Shown here one piece after another: positions 8,281-15,282 of a stretch of DNA of 15,322 bases. The notes beneath the pieces were generated by a model. It was given only the letters and a program-made list of their open reading frames with translations. It ran no database searches and had not been told where the DNA came from. The stretch's first letter is position 1. Each line of letters begins with the position of its first letter. Source of the stretch: JBOFZL01 sp051655155 (lineage in GTDB: Bacteria; Bacillota; Clostridia; Peptostreptococcales; Filifactoraceae). The translations under genes were made by a program, and so were the position numbers. The DNA lies in NCBI GenBank assembly GCA_051655155.1, contig JBOFZL010000050.1:1-15322 (forward strand), written 5' to 3'.

Positions 8281-8309
8281 TTGCATTTTTGTTAAAATAA
8301 GATTATAAT
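8281..8309 (+). promoter_or_regulatory. Predicted sigma-A promoter of oppA
   Basis: TTGCAT (8281-8286), a 17-base spacer and a perfect TATAAT (8304-8309), in the gap between oppF and oppA. Predicted start is near 8316, with a 45-base leader and AAAGGAGGG ahead of the ATG. A separate promoter would give the binding protein more transcript than the membrane and ATPase genes. Confidence 0.75.
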
Positions 8310-8361
8310 TTAGGTATTAAGCATTGTTTGTTTAATATAAAAAACAAAGGAGGGTAACACA

Positions 8362-9984
8362 ATGAAGAAAAGATTAATGGCACTATCAATTGCAGCAGTA
8401 ATGGGGATAACACTTCTTTCAGGCTGTGGAGCAAAAGGTGCTGGCGACGCTGGTACAGGCGAGCAAGTTATAACTCATAACTTAAGTGCAGCAACTCAAA
8501 CTATTGACCCAGCTCTTAATGAAGCAGTAGACGGTTCTCAAGTCTTACGTACAGTTTTTGAGGGACTTACTACTACGGATGAAAATGAGAAACCACAACC
8601 AGGTATTGCTGAAAGTTGGACAGTTTCTGAGGATGGTTTAACTTATACTTTTAAACTTAGAGATGCTAAGTGGTCTGACGGACAACCGGTAACAGCAGAG
8701 GATTTTGCTTATTCTTGGAAGAGAGTAGTTGATCCTAAAACAGCAGCAGGTTATGCTTATCAAATGTATTCAATTAAGAATGCTAAAGCTATAACAGAAG
8801 GCGGAATGGATAAAGAGCAATTAGGAATTAAAGTAATTGATGAAAAAACTTTAGAAGTTATTTTAGAAGCTCCAACTCCATACTTCTTAGAGTTGACAGC
8901 TTTCCCATGTTACTATCCTGTTAGAAAAGATATGGTTGAAAAAGATCCAGAAGGTTGGGCTTTAAATGCTGACACTTATATTTCTAACGGTCCTTTTAAG
9001 GTTACTAAAATAGCATCTAATGACGTTATTGAAGTTGTAAAAAATCCAGAGTACTATGATGTGGATAAAATAAAAATTGATAAGATTAACTATGTTATGA
9101 TAGTTGATTCTTCAACGGCTTTTGCAGCTTTCCAAAATGGAGAGATTGACTATACAGAACAACCACCAGTAGAGCAGATAGTTAAAATGATGGAAGAGAA
9201 AGATCCTAACTTTGGTATATATCCATATATAGGAACTTATTACTACTGTTTTAATATGAATGATGAAATAATGAAAAACTTTAACGTACGTAAAGCGTTA
9301 AGTTTAGCTATAGATAGAGAGTCTATAGTTAAGAACGTTACAAAAGCAGGACAAACTCCAGCAACACAAGGATTCGTTCCTCCAGGAGTAAAGGATTCAA
9401 CAGGTAAAAACTTTGCAGACTCTGTAAAAGATACAGGAATAAAGGCTACAGCAGATATAGAGGGTGCAAAGGCAGCTCTAGCTGAAGCAGGATATCCAGA
9501 CGGCAAAGGGTTGCCAGCTTTAGAGATTCTATATAATACAAATGATGGACACAAGGCAATAGCAGAAGCTATTCAAGAAATGTGGAAGAAAAATCTTGGT
9601 ATTGAAGTAACTCTAAGAAATGAAGAGTGGGCAGTGTTCCAAGAAAGCAGAAAGCAAGGTAATTATCAAGTGGCTAGACATGGTTGGATAGGTGACTATA
9701 CTGACCCTATGACTTTCCTTGAGCTTATGACATCTACAGCAGGAACTAATGATGCTAAGTACAATAATCCTAAATATGATGAGCTAATTGCAGCATCTAA
9801 GTTGCAATCCGGAGCAGATAGAGACAAGACTTTACTAGAAGCAGAAAAATTGATAGATTCAGAAATGCCAATAACTCCAATTTACTACTATGTAAATGCA
9901 GTAATGGTAAGACCTACAATTAAAGGAGCTTTCAAGTCTTCTCTAGGACCTATGGTTTATAAAAATGCGTATTTAGAGAAATAA
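8362..9984 (+). CDS. oppA: Oligopeptide-binding lipoprotein OppA (SBP family 5)
   Basis: A 540-residue extracellular solute-binding protein. The signal peptide MKKRLMALSIAAVMGITLLS ends in lipobox LLSGC, so C22 is lipidated and tethers the protein to the membrane outer face. The mature part has the family-5 features: an N-L-S-A-A-T-Q-T-I-D-P-A start, VFEGLTTTDENEKPQPGIAE near residues 70-90, and a K-W-S-D-G-Q-P-V-T-A-E-D-F segment near 110-125. It captures peptides and hands them to OppBC. Length fits the OppA branch (about 540). Its own promoter and strong ribosome binding site suggest high expression. Peptide length preference cannot be predicted. Confidence 0.93.
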   Translation: MKKRLMALSIAAVMGITLLSGCGAKGAGDAGTGEQVITHNLSAATQTIDPALNEAVDGSQVLRTVFEGLTTTDENEKPQPGIAESWTVSEDGLTYTFKLRDAKWSDGQPVTAEDFAYSWKRVVDPKTAAGYAYQMYSIKNAKAITEGGMDKEQLGIKVIDEKTLEVILEAPTPYFLELTAFPCYYPVRKDMVEKDPEGWALNADTYISNGPFKVTKIASNDVIEVVKNPEYYDVDKIKIDKINYVMIVDSSTAFAAFQNGEIDYTEQPPVEQIVKMMEEKDPNFGIYPYIGTYYYCFNMNDEIMKNFNVRKALSLAIDRESIVKNVTKAGQTPATQGFVPPGVKDSTGKNFADSVKDTGIKATADIEGAKAALAEAGYPDGKGLPALEILYNTNDGHKAIAEAIQEMWKKNLGIEVTLRNEEWAVFQESRKQGNYQVARHGWIGDYTDPMTFLELMTSTAGTNDAKYNNPKYDELIAASKLQSGADRDKTLLEAEKLIDSEMPITPIYYYVNAVMVRPTIKGAFKSSLGPMVYKNAYLEK

Positions 9985-9996
9985 ATTTCTAAAATG

Positions 9997-10030
9997 AAAA
10001 TACCTCAGACCTTAGTTTGAGGTATTTTTA
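9997..10030 (+). terminator. Terminator after oppA
   Basis: AAAATACCTCA (9997-10007) pairs with TGAGGTATTTT (10018-10028) around a 10-base loop and is followed by Ts. It lies 12 bases after the oppA stop. The right arm can instead pair with the following ATACCT (AGGTAT-TTTT-ATACCT), giving a second, mutually exclusive hairpin. It closes the opp operon. Confidence 0.85.
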
Positions 10031-10134
10031 TACCTTGAAACAACAATAATAATTATATCTTGTAAGTTTAAAAGTTGTATAAAGCTATGTCAATATTAAA
10101 AGGTAGGAACTTATTATTAAAACTTACATTATGC

Positions 10135-10155
10135 AGCTTAAAAATTTAATAAGCT
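10135..10155. repeat. Inverted repeat upstream of the rubrerythrin promoter
   Basis: AGCTTA (10135-10140) and TAAGCT (10150-10155) flank nine A/T bases and end just before the -35 box. It may be a regulator site. The AT-rich context makes a chance origin possible. Confidence 0.3.
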
Positions 10156-10156
10156 A

Positions 10157-10185
10157 TTGACTTGAAGAGAAAATTATTATATACT
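10157..10185 (+). promoter_or_regulatory. Predicted sigma-A promoter of rubrerythrin
   Basis: TTGACT (10157-10162), a 17-base spacer and TATACT (10180-10185), each one mismatch from consensus. The start would be near 10192, 42 bases ahead of the ATG. This is among the strongest promoters in the window. Confidence 0.8.
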
Positions 10186-10190
10186 AAAAC

Positions 10191-10203
10191 AGTAATCGTT
10201 ACT
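10191..10203. promoter_or_regulatory. Candidate operator at the rubrerythrin transcription start
   Basis: The inverted repeat AGTAA-TCG-TTACT covers the predicted +1 of the rubrerythrin promoter, a position where a bound repressor would block initiation. Rubrerythrin genes of anaerobes are commonly controlled by PerR. This site shares only the TAAT/TTA core with the PerR box consensus, so the regulator is not identified. Confidence 0.4.
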
Positions 10204-10233
10204 ACTTTAAAATAAAAATAAGGAGGATATAAA

Positions 10234-10770
10234 ATGAACTTAAAAGGTACAAAAACAGAGCAGAATCTTTGGACTGCTTTTTCAGGAGAGTCTCAAGCAA
10301 GAAACAAGTATACTTATTTTGCAGCGGTGGCAAAAAAGCAAGGGTATAATCAAATTGCTGCTATATTTGAAGAAACAGCAGGAAATGAAAAAGAGCATGC
10401 GAAACTGTGGTTTAAGCATCTTGAAGGGATTGGAGATACAAAAACCAATCTGCTAGAAGCTGCTGCTGGTGAAAATTATGAGTGGACTGATATGTATGCT
10501 AATATGGCTAAGGAAGCTAGAGAAGAAGGCTTTGAAGAGTTGGCAAAGCAATTTGAAGGAGTTGCTGCCATAGAAAAAGAACATGAGGAAAGATACAGAC
10601 AACTTCTAAAAAATATTGAGGAAAATAGAGTGTTTGAGAAAGAAGAAGAGGTTTTATGGCATTGTGCAAACTGTGGACATATTCATGGTGCGAAGGATGC
10701 TCCAAGTGTATGCCCTGTATGTAATCATCCAATGGCTTACTTTAAAGTCAAAGATGAAACTTATATGTAA
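10234..10770 (+). CDS. rbr: Rubrerythrin
   Basis: A 178-residue non-haem iron protein that reduces hydrogen peroxide in the cytoplasm of anaerobes, taking electrons through rubredoxin-like carriers. The N-terminal ferritin-like four-helix domain (about 1-135) has ExxH motifs E52-H55 and E114-H117, plus E19, E94 and E97 as probable diiron ligands. The C-terminal rubredoxin domain has C144-x2-C147 and C160-x2-C163 for one iron. Length is typical of short clostridial rubrerythrins. AAGGAGG lies nine bases before the ATG. The gene is monocistronic, with its own promoter and a terminator shared with the convergent HesB-like gene. Confidence 0.95.
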   Translation: MNLKGTKTEQNLWTAFSGESQARNKYTYFAAVAKKQGYNQIAAIFEETAGNEKEHAKLWFKHLEGIGDTKTNLLEAAAGENYEWTDMYANMAKEAREEGFEELAKQFEGVAAIEKEHEERYRQLLKNIEENRVFEKEEEVLWHCANCGHIHGAKDAPSVCPVCNHPMAYFKVKDETYM

Positions 10771-10777
10771 TTAACTT

Positions 10778-10830
10778 AAAAATCTGGGATTAACCATCGG
10801 ATGTTGTAGTGGTTAGTCCCAGATTTTTCT
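10778..10830. terminator. Bidirectional terminator shared by rubrerythrin and the HesB-like gene
   Basis: A 19-bp stem with one G-T pair: AAAAATCTGGGATTAACCA (10778-10796) pairs with the arm at 10810-10828 around a 13-base loop. It ends in TTTTTCT on + and TTTTTAAGTT on -. It lies between the stop codons of the two convergent genes and can serve both. Confidence 0.9.
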
Positions 10831-10857
10831 AATTTAGATAGAACAAGTTTATGAAGT

Positions 10858-11184
10858 TTAATTAATTTTATTGATTGAAAAACCTTTCATGAAGAGAAAC
10901 TTAAAATAACTTATTTGAACTTTTCCAATAGCAGTTTCTATTTGAGGGTTAAAAACAATGGGAATACCATCAACTATTACTATTTTATCATTGGAATATC
11001 GCTTTTCATCCAGAAAAACATCTAATCTTGGACCTGCTCAACCATGGCTACAGGCAGTTATCCTAAGTGAAAGTTTTGTGCCGTCTTCCATATTGTTTTT
11101 AGCTAGATTAAACTTTTCAATGGCTATATTTGTAAGTTCGATTGTTGAAACATTATTTTTTAAATTATTGGTATTAGTTTCCAT
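10858..11184 (-). CDS. HesB/IscA-like selenoprotein with in-frame TGA (Sec49)
   Basis: On the minus strand, AAAAGGAGC lies seven bases before the ATG at 11184. The frame is open for 48 codons, meets TGA at 11040-11038, then continues for 59 codons to TAA at 10860-10858. The predicted product is 108 residues. Around the TGA it reads LSLRITACSHG-U-AGPRLDVFLDE, followed by a V-D-G-I-P-I-V-F segment and an I-S-Y-F-K end. This follows the HesB/IscA fold: strand LRI, conserved cysteine loop, then L-x-LDE. The TGA falls where HesB proteins carry the conserved cysteine. A family of HesB-related proteins with Sec at that site is known (TIGR01911, as I recall). The C-terminal C-G-C of true IscA is absent, as in that family. 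IscA/HesB proteins bind iron or Fe-S clusters; the selenoprotein's role is not established. The alternative is a nonsense-mutated pseudogene, which is unlikely because both halves and the ribosome binding site are intact. Confidence 0.85.
11008..11033 (-). promoter_or_regulatory. Candidate bacterial SECIS hairpin after the TGA
   Basis: Starting four bases after the UGA, GUCC-A-AGA (11033-11026) can pair with UCU-GGAU (11014-11008), with one bulged A and one G-U pair. This closes an 11-base loop that contains GU (11019-11018), about 18-20 bases from the UGA. Bacterial SECIS elements are hairpins in the coding region just downstream of UGA that bind SelB, and the distance fits. Primary sequence is poorly conserved in SECIS, so this is a structural candidate only. 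Confidence 0.55.
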
Positions 11185-11234
11185 AAAGTCAGCTCCTTTT
11201 TGTATATATTAACAATTAAGAAGCTATGAAAGTA

Positions 11235-11247
11235 GTGATTAAATCAC
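11235..11247. repeat. Palindrome between the symporter and HesB-like genes
   Basis: GTGATTAAATCAC is a perfect 13-base palindrome in the 70-base gap between the symporter stop and the HesB-like start. It lacks a clear U-run on the minus strand, so it is a poor terminator. It may be an operator for an internal promoter or a processing site. Confidence 0.35.
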
Positions 11248-11254
11248 AATAAAG

Positions 11255-12598
11255 TTATTTTATATGGTTAAATTTTTTGAAATCTTTAATGCTCTTACGC
11301 ACAACAGGTATTAATAATAATAAGGCGAAAATATTAGGAATAATAAGTAGACCTAGTGCACAGTCTTGAATATACCAAACTATTTTGACTGTTCCATAAG
11401 AACCTATAAGAATTAAAATAGGAAATAGCAGTTTATAAAGTTTTATTCCCATATTGCTCTTTAAGTAGTTTAAGCTCACCTGACCAAAATACCACTGACT
11501 CATTAAGGATGAAAAGGAAAAGAGTATTAATGAAAGAAGTACAATATATTTTAGAGGTGGATAAATACTAGCAAATGCGTTAGACACCATAGTTGGAGCA
11601 ATAGTTCCAGATGAGTTTACACCCACTATTAATATTGTTAGACCTGTAACTGTGCAAATAATGATTGTATCAATAAAGACTTCTAGTATTCCGTACAAAC
11701 CTTGGCGAAATGGATAAATTTCGTTTGATGTAGAATGTATAACAGCTGCTGTTCCTTCTCCTGCTTCATTGGAATAAATGCCTCTTGCTATTCCATAACG
11801 CATAGCTTCTTTTGCTGTTATGCCAGCAGTAGCTCCTGTGGCAGCATCAAAGTTAAAGGCCTGTTGGAATATATCTAAGAAGATGTTTGGTAGTTGATTT
11901 ATGTTTATCAGAATTATAAATAAACCTGTTCCTACATATAATAAGGCCATGAATGGAACTATTTTTTGTGCGAATTTTGCTAGTCTTATGAAGCCTCCTG
12001 ATGCTATATAGGTTGTGATAATTCCTAAAGCAAGACCTATAAGAATTAGTGGGGTATTAAAGGTTTCGTACATGATAGTTGAAATTGTGTTGGACTGTAT
12101 TAAGGTTGCACTTGCATTTTGTATAAATAATAATATGGCAACAAGGCTACCAAGCCAATATTTCTTAAGTCCCAGCCCAATATAGTACATAGGACCACCT
12201 ACATATTCTGTGTCGGATATGTTTTTCCTATAGGTCATACCTAATACAATTTCAGAAAATTTTGTAGCCATACCTAAAAATGCAGCGAACCACATCCAAA
12301 ATAAGGCACCTGCTCCACCATATAAAATTGCAGTGGAAACTCCTACTATATTTCCACTGCCAACACAACTACCTATTGCTGTTATAAGGGCTTGAGAACC
12401 ACTTACTGAAGTGGTTTTTTTGTTTTTGTTTTGATTGTTATCTATAAAAAAGTTTTTAAAGGCAGCTTTGAAGCTAGATATTTGAATCCAACCTGTTGAT
12501 ATTGAGCATACTAGTCCTAGAGTTAACAAGGCGTACATTAGCCAATTTCCCCATAGCATATTAGCAAAATGTTCAAGAAAGTTTTCGAGTCTTATCAT
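11255..12598 (-). CDS. Alanine/glycine:cation symporter (AGCS family)
   Basis: A 447-residue membrane protein with about 10-11 hydrophobic segments. The AGCS signature appears as GSCVGSGNIVGVSTAILYGG (76-95), then FWMWFAAFLGMATKFSEI (100-117) and the YGIARGIYSNEAGEGTAAV region (268-286). Family members import small neutral amino acids (alanine, glycine, sometimes serine or D-forms) with Na+ or H+. AGGAGG lies five bases before the ATG. It starts 36 bases after the dsdA stop, so the two are probably co-transcribed, and the lyase next door suggests serine or D-serine as a substrate (inference). The ribosome binding site lies in one arm of a small AACCT/AGGTT hairpin. Confidence 0.9.
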   Translation of the reverse strand: MIRLENFLEHFANMLWGNWLMYALLTLGLVCSISTGWIQISSFKAAFKNFFIDNNQNKNKKTTSVSGSQALITAIGSCVGSGNIVGVSTAILYGGAGALFWMWFAAFLGMATKFSEIVLGMTYRKNISDTEYVGGPMYYIGLGLKKYWLGSLVAILLFIQNASATLIQSNTISTIMYETFNTPLILIGLALGIITTYIASGGFIRLAKFAQKIVPFMALLYVGTGLFIILININQLPNIFLDIFQQAFNFDAATGATAGITAKEAMRYGIARGIYSNEAGEGTAAVIHSTSNEIYPFRQGLYGILEVFIDTIIICTVTGLTILIVGVNSSGTIAPTMVSNAFASIYPPLKYIVLLSLILFSFSSLMSQWYFGQVSLNYLKSNMGIKLYKLLFPILILIGSYGTVKIVWYIQDCALGLLIIPNIFALLLLIPVVRKSIKDFKKFNHIK

Positions 12599-12634
12599 AG
12601 GAACCTCCTATTGCAGGTTTTTATTTAGAGGTAT

Positions 12635-13960
12635 TTATAGAAAAGTGTTTGTATAGATTTCTATTACGTTTTTTGGAACCATGCTTCCGCCTGTAGCCCA
12701 CGCTACATGAATGATTTTATCGGAGTTATAATCCATATTATGCTGAGATATATAGGTTTTTAAAGGTGATAAATTTTGTAAAAAGCTAAAGGCTGAGCAG
12801 CCAGAAGGCTCTATGAAGATATTTTCTTTATCCATTAGATTTCTCATATAGTCATAAAGTCTAAAGTCGTTTATGGTGAAAATTCCACTTAGCATTGGTT
12901 CCATAAATTTACCTACAAAGGCAGAAGGACGACCTACTGCTAAACCGTCAGCATGGGTGATTCCACTTATACCAAAATCTTGAACAGAAACTTTGTCGTG
13001 TAATTGAGTAGCCATACCTAATAACATACAGCAAGCGTTAACTGGTTCAACAAAGAAGCAGTGTACATTATCACCAAACACGGTTTTAAGTCCAAAGGCT
13101 ATTCCGCCAGGAGCGCCACCTATTCCACAAGGTAGATATACAAATAGAGGGTTATCTTTATTTATTTCTATATTAAGGCTTGAAAATTGTTTTTTTAGCC
13201 TAAGGGCAGCGACGCTATATCCTAAGAATAAGCTTACTGAGTTTTCATCATCTACAAAGTAACTAAGGGGATCTTTGTCAGAGTTATTTCTTCCTTCTTC
13301 CACTGCTTGACTATAGTCAGTTTTATATTCTATTACAGTAACACCCTTACTTCTAAGTAATTCTTTTTTCCAATCTTTTGCATCGCTGGACATATGGACA
13401 ATAACTTCAAAGCCTAATTTAGCGCTTATTATTCCTATGCTCATTCCTAAGTTTCCGGTTGAGCCAACTTGAATTTTATATTTGCTAAAGAAGTCAACGA
13501 ACCGTTGTTCTGCAAAAACGCTGTAGTCATCAGATGGATTTAAAAGTCCATTGGATAGGGCTAGTTCTTCAGCATATTTTAGAATTTCGTATATTCCACC
13601 TCTAGCTTTCACTGATCCGGCGATAGGAAGTTCGCTATCCATTTTTAAAAATAATCTTTTCCCTAGATCAAATTTATATTCAGACCAAAGGGAGGATCTC
13701 ATATTTTCGATTTCTTTTAACTCAGATTCTATAATTCCTTTATTATCTTTTGTTTCAGGGAAAACTCTTTCTATATATGGAGCAAATCTAAGCATGCGTG
13801 CTTCAGCATCTAGAATGTCTGCTTCACTTAGAGTAAGTTTATCTTTTATATCCTTAAATGGTTTTAGGTTAGGATTTAACCAAAATGTTTCTTCGCCTTT
13901 TATAGATGAAGATATTGTTATGTTGTTTTTAAAATTATCTAATAGATTGTTTGAGTTCAT
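12635..13960 (-). CDS. dsdA: D-serine ammonia-lyase (D-serine dehydratase)
   Basis: A 441-residue fold-type II PLP enzyme converting D-serine to pyruvate and ammonia. The PLP lysine is K118 in LPIAGSVKARGGIYEIL, the same number as I recall for the E. coli enzyme. The phosphate-binding glycine loop is GSTGNLGMS (166-174). The downstream segments VHMSSDAKDWKKELLRSKGV and FVDDENSVSLFLGYSVA are typical of DsdA. Length equals the family norm (about 442). AAGGAGA lies eight bases before the ATG. It lies 56 bases after the MFS gene and 36 bases before the AGCS gene, forming a transporter-lyase-transporter set. It may detoxify or catabolise D-serine from cell-wall or host sources. No dsdC-type regulator is visible in the window. 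Confidence 0.92.
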   Translation of the reverse strand: MNSNNLLDNFKNNITISSSIKGEETFWLNPNLKPFKDIKDKLTLSEADILDAEARMLRFAPYIERVFPETKDNKGIIESELKEIENMRSSLWSEYKFDLGKRLFLKMDSELPIAGSVKARGGIYEILKYAEELALSNGLLNPSDDYSVFAEQRFVDFFSKYKIQVGSTGNLGMSIGIISAKLGFEVIVHMSSDAKDWKKELLRSKGVTVIEYKTDYSQAVEEGRNNSDKDPLSYFVDDENSVSLFLGYSVAALRLKKQFSSLNIEINKDNPLFVYLPCGIGGAPGGIAFGLKTVFGDNVHCFFVEPVNACCMLLGMATQLHDKVSVQDFGISGITHADGLAVGRPSAFVGKFMEPMLSGIFTINDFRLYDYMRNLMDKENIFIEPSGCSAFSFLQNLSPLKTYISQHNMDYNSDKIIHVAWATGGSMVPKNVIEIYTNTFL

Positions 13961-14016
13961 GACTAATTCTCCTTCGTTGTATATATTTTTCCTTTGCTAT
14001 GCTGTATAGTTACTGA

Positions 14017-15282
14017 TTATATTTGAGAAGCGTTTTTCTTCTTTTGTATTACTCTAACTAAGAGTGTACTTATGATAAAGCCGGCAACGGCGATACAAGC
14101 CATTGTTGTGAATACGGCTTTATAACCTGCTAAACCAGAGTTATTATCTAACATAGGTGCATAAATCATATGGATAAAAGCACCTGGCAAATAACCTATA
14201 AATGAACCTAGGGACATAGCAGCGCCTGTATATTCTTTTGATATTTTAACTTCAGCCATTGGGGCGAAAAATACTGCTCTCATACTAAATATGAATGATG
14301 AAATAACTAGAGCACAGGTAATAGCAATATAAATGCTAATGGAATTATGAGGTAGATTTACGAATGCAAACAGTGCAGCAGCAGTGATTACAAACATTAT
14401 TTGAATGAATTTTGCAGACGATTTTGTTATTTTATCTGAAATAAAGCCACCTATCGGGCCACCAAGCATTTTTAGTCCATATGCATTTATGATACCATAT
14501 GTTGAAGCAAGTGCAATAGGCATTGAGTAGATTTCCTTTAAGAAAGGGACAAAATATTTTATGCCAGAATAAACAGAATACACCATAAAAACATTTAGAG
14601 CTACTAACCATATATCTGTATTAGAAAAAACTGCTTTCACACCATCTAAGGCTAGTTTATTTTTTTCTTTTTTATCACTGATTTTAGATATTTCATCGTC
14701 TTCTAAGAAGAAGTAGCTTATAATTCCTATTACTATTGTTAAGGCACTGAAAAATAATATAGAACCTTTAAATCCTAGGGCATTACTTCCGAACCATACA
14801 AATATGGCAAGAGCAATAAAGTTTACTATTGTATCAATTAGTCCTCTTCCTGTTTCAAGAAAACCAAACATTCTTCCTTGTTCATGTTCAGTACCTATTA
14901 AACCGATAGTTTTAAGCATTGTAGGCCAAAAAAGCATATCAGAGAAAACTGCAAAAAAACAAAATAAGATTAATAAAAGAGGGTAAGGAGGGAAGGTGGC
15001 TAGTGCAATTCCAGCAAGTCCATTTCCTATTAAAGCAAAAGGTATCATTAATTTTTTAGAAAATCTGTCTGTGATGTATGTAGCTGCTAAAAATCCAAAA
15101 GTTGATATCCAGCCAGATATAGTGTAAATTAAGCCTATTTGAGTGTGTGATAGACCCATAAATTCTTGTAATTGTGCATAAAACGCACCGTCAATAAAAT
15201 AAAGTTTGTAAATTGTGCCTGCTCCAAGCATCATCATAGTGAATGACATCCACTTTTTGGTAAATATTTTTGAATTACTCAT
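14017..15282 (-). CDS. Major facilitator superfamily transporter
   Basis: A 421-residue protein with 12 predicted membrane segments. The MFS loop 2-3 motif is seen as ITDRFSKKLM near residues 69-78. A basic central loop (about 196-215, rich in D, E and K) divides the two six-helix halves. A second-half counterpart, GGPIGGFISDKITK, lies near residue 275-288. The sequence is of the broad NarK/YihN-like type; I do not recognise a substrate. Its place as first gene of the cluster ahead of dsdA suggests uptake or export of serine-like compounds, which is inference. AAAGGA sits eight bases before the ATG at 15282. Only 40 bases upstream are in the window, so the promoter is mostly out of view. Confidence 0.85.
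   Translation of the reverse strand: MSNSKIFTKKWMSFTMMMLGAGTIYKLYFIDGAFYAQLQEFMGLSHTQIGLIYTISGWISTFGFLAATYITDRFSKKLMIPFALIGNGLAGIALATFPPYPLLLILFCFFAVFSDMLFWPTMLKTIGLIGTEHEQGRMFGFLETGRGLIDTIVNFIALAIFVWFGSNALGFKGSILFFSALTIVIGIISYFFLEDDEISKISDKKEKNKLALDGVKAVFSNTDIWLVALNVFMVYSVYSGIKYFVPFLKEIYSMPIALASTYGIINAYGLKMLGGPIGGFISDKITKSSAKFIQIMFVITAAALFAFVNLPHNSISIYIAITCALVISSFIFSMRAVFFAPMAEVKISKEYTGAAMSLGSFIGYLPGAFIHMIYAPMLDNNSGLAGYKAVFTTMACIAVAGFIISTLLVRVIQKKKNASQI

Noticed and set aside
9243..9554. 103-residue frame on - within oppA
   Set aside because: It is a shadow of the oppA coding frame with no ribosome binding site or family resemblance.
10858..11184. HesB-like gene as a pseudogene with a nonsense mutation
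   Set aside because: The only interruption is TGA, at the conserved cysteine column; the ribosome binding site, frame and homology on both sides are intact, and a hairpin follows. Decay would not be expected to give this combination.
10958..11212. 84-residue frame on + in the rubrerythrin-symporter gap
   Set aside because: It has no ribosome binding site or recognisable family and lies antisense to the HesB-like gene, whose homology spans both sides of the TGA.
11203..11231. TTTCAT/TATATA on - as a promoter for the HesB-like gene
   Set aside because: The -35 matches consensus at only two positions, and AT-rich gaps give such matches by chance.
13551..14009. 152-residue frame on + within dsdA
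   Set aside because: It is antisense to a clearly recognised dsdA frame, with composition typical of a reversed coding strand.
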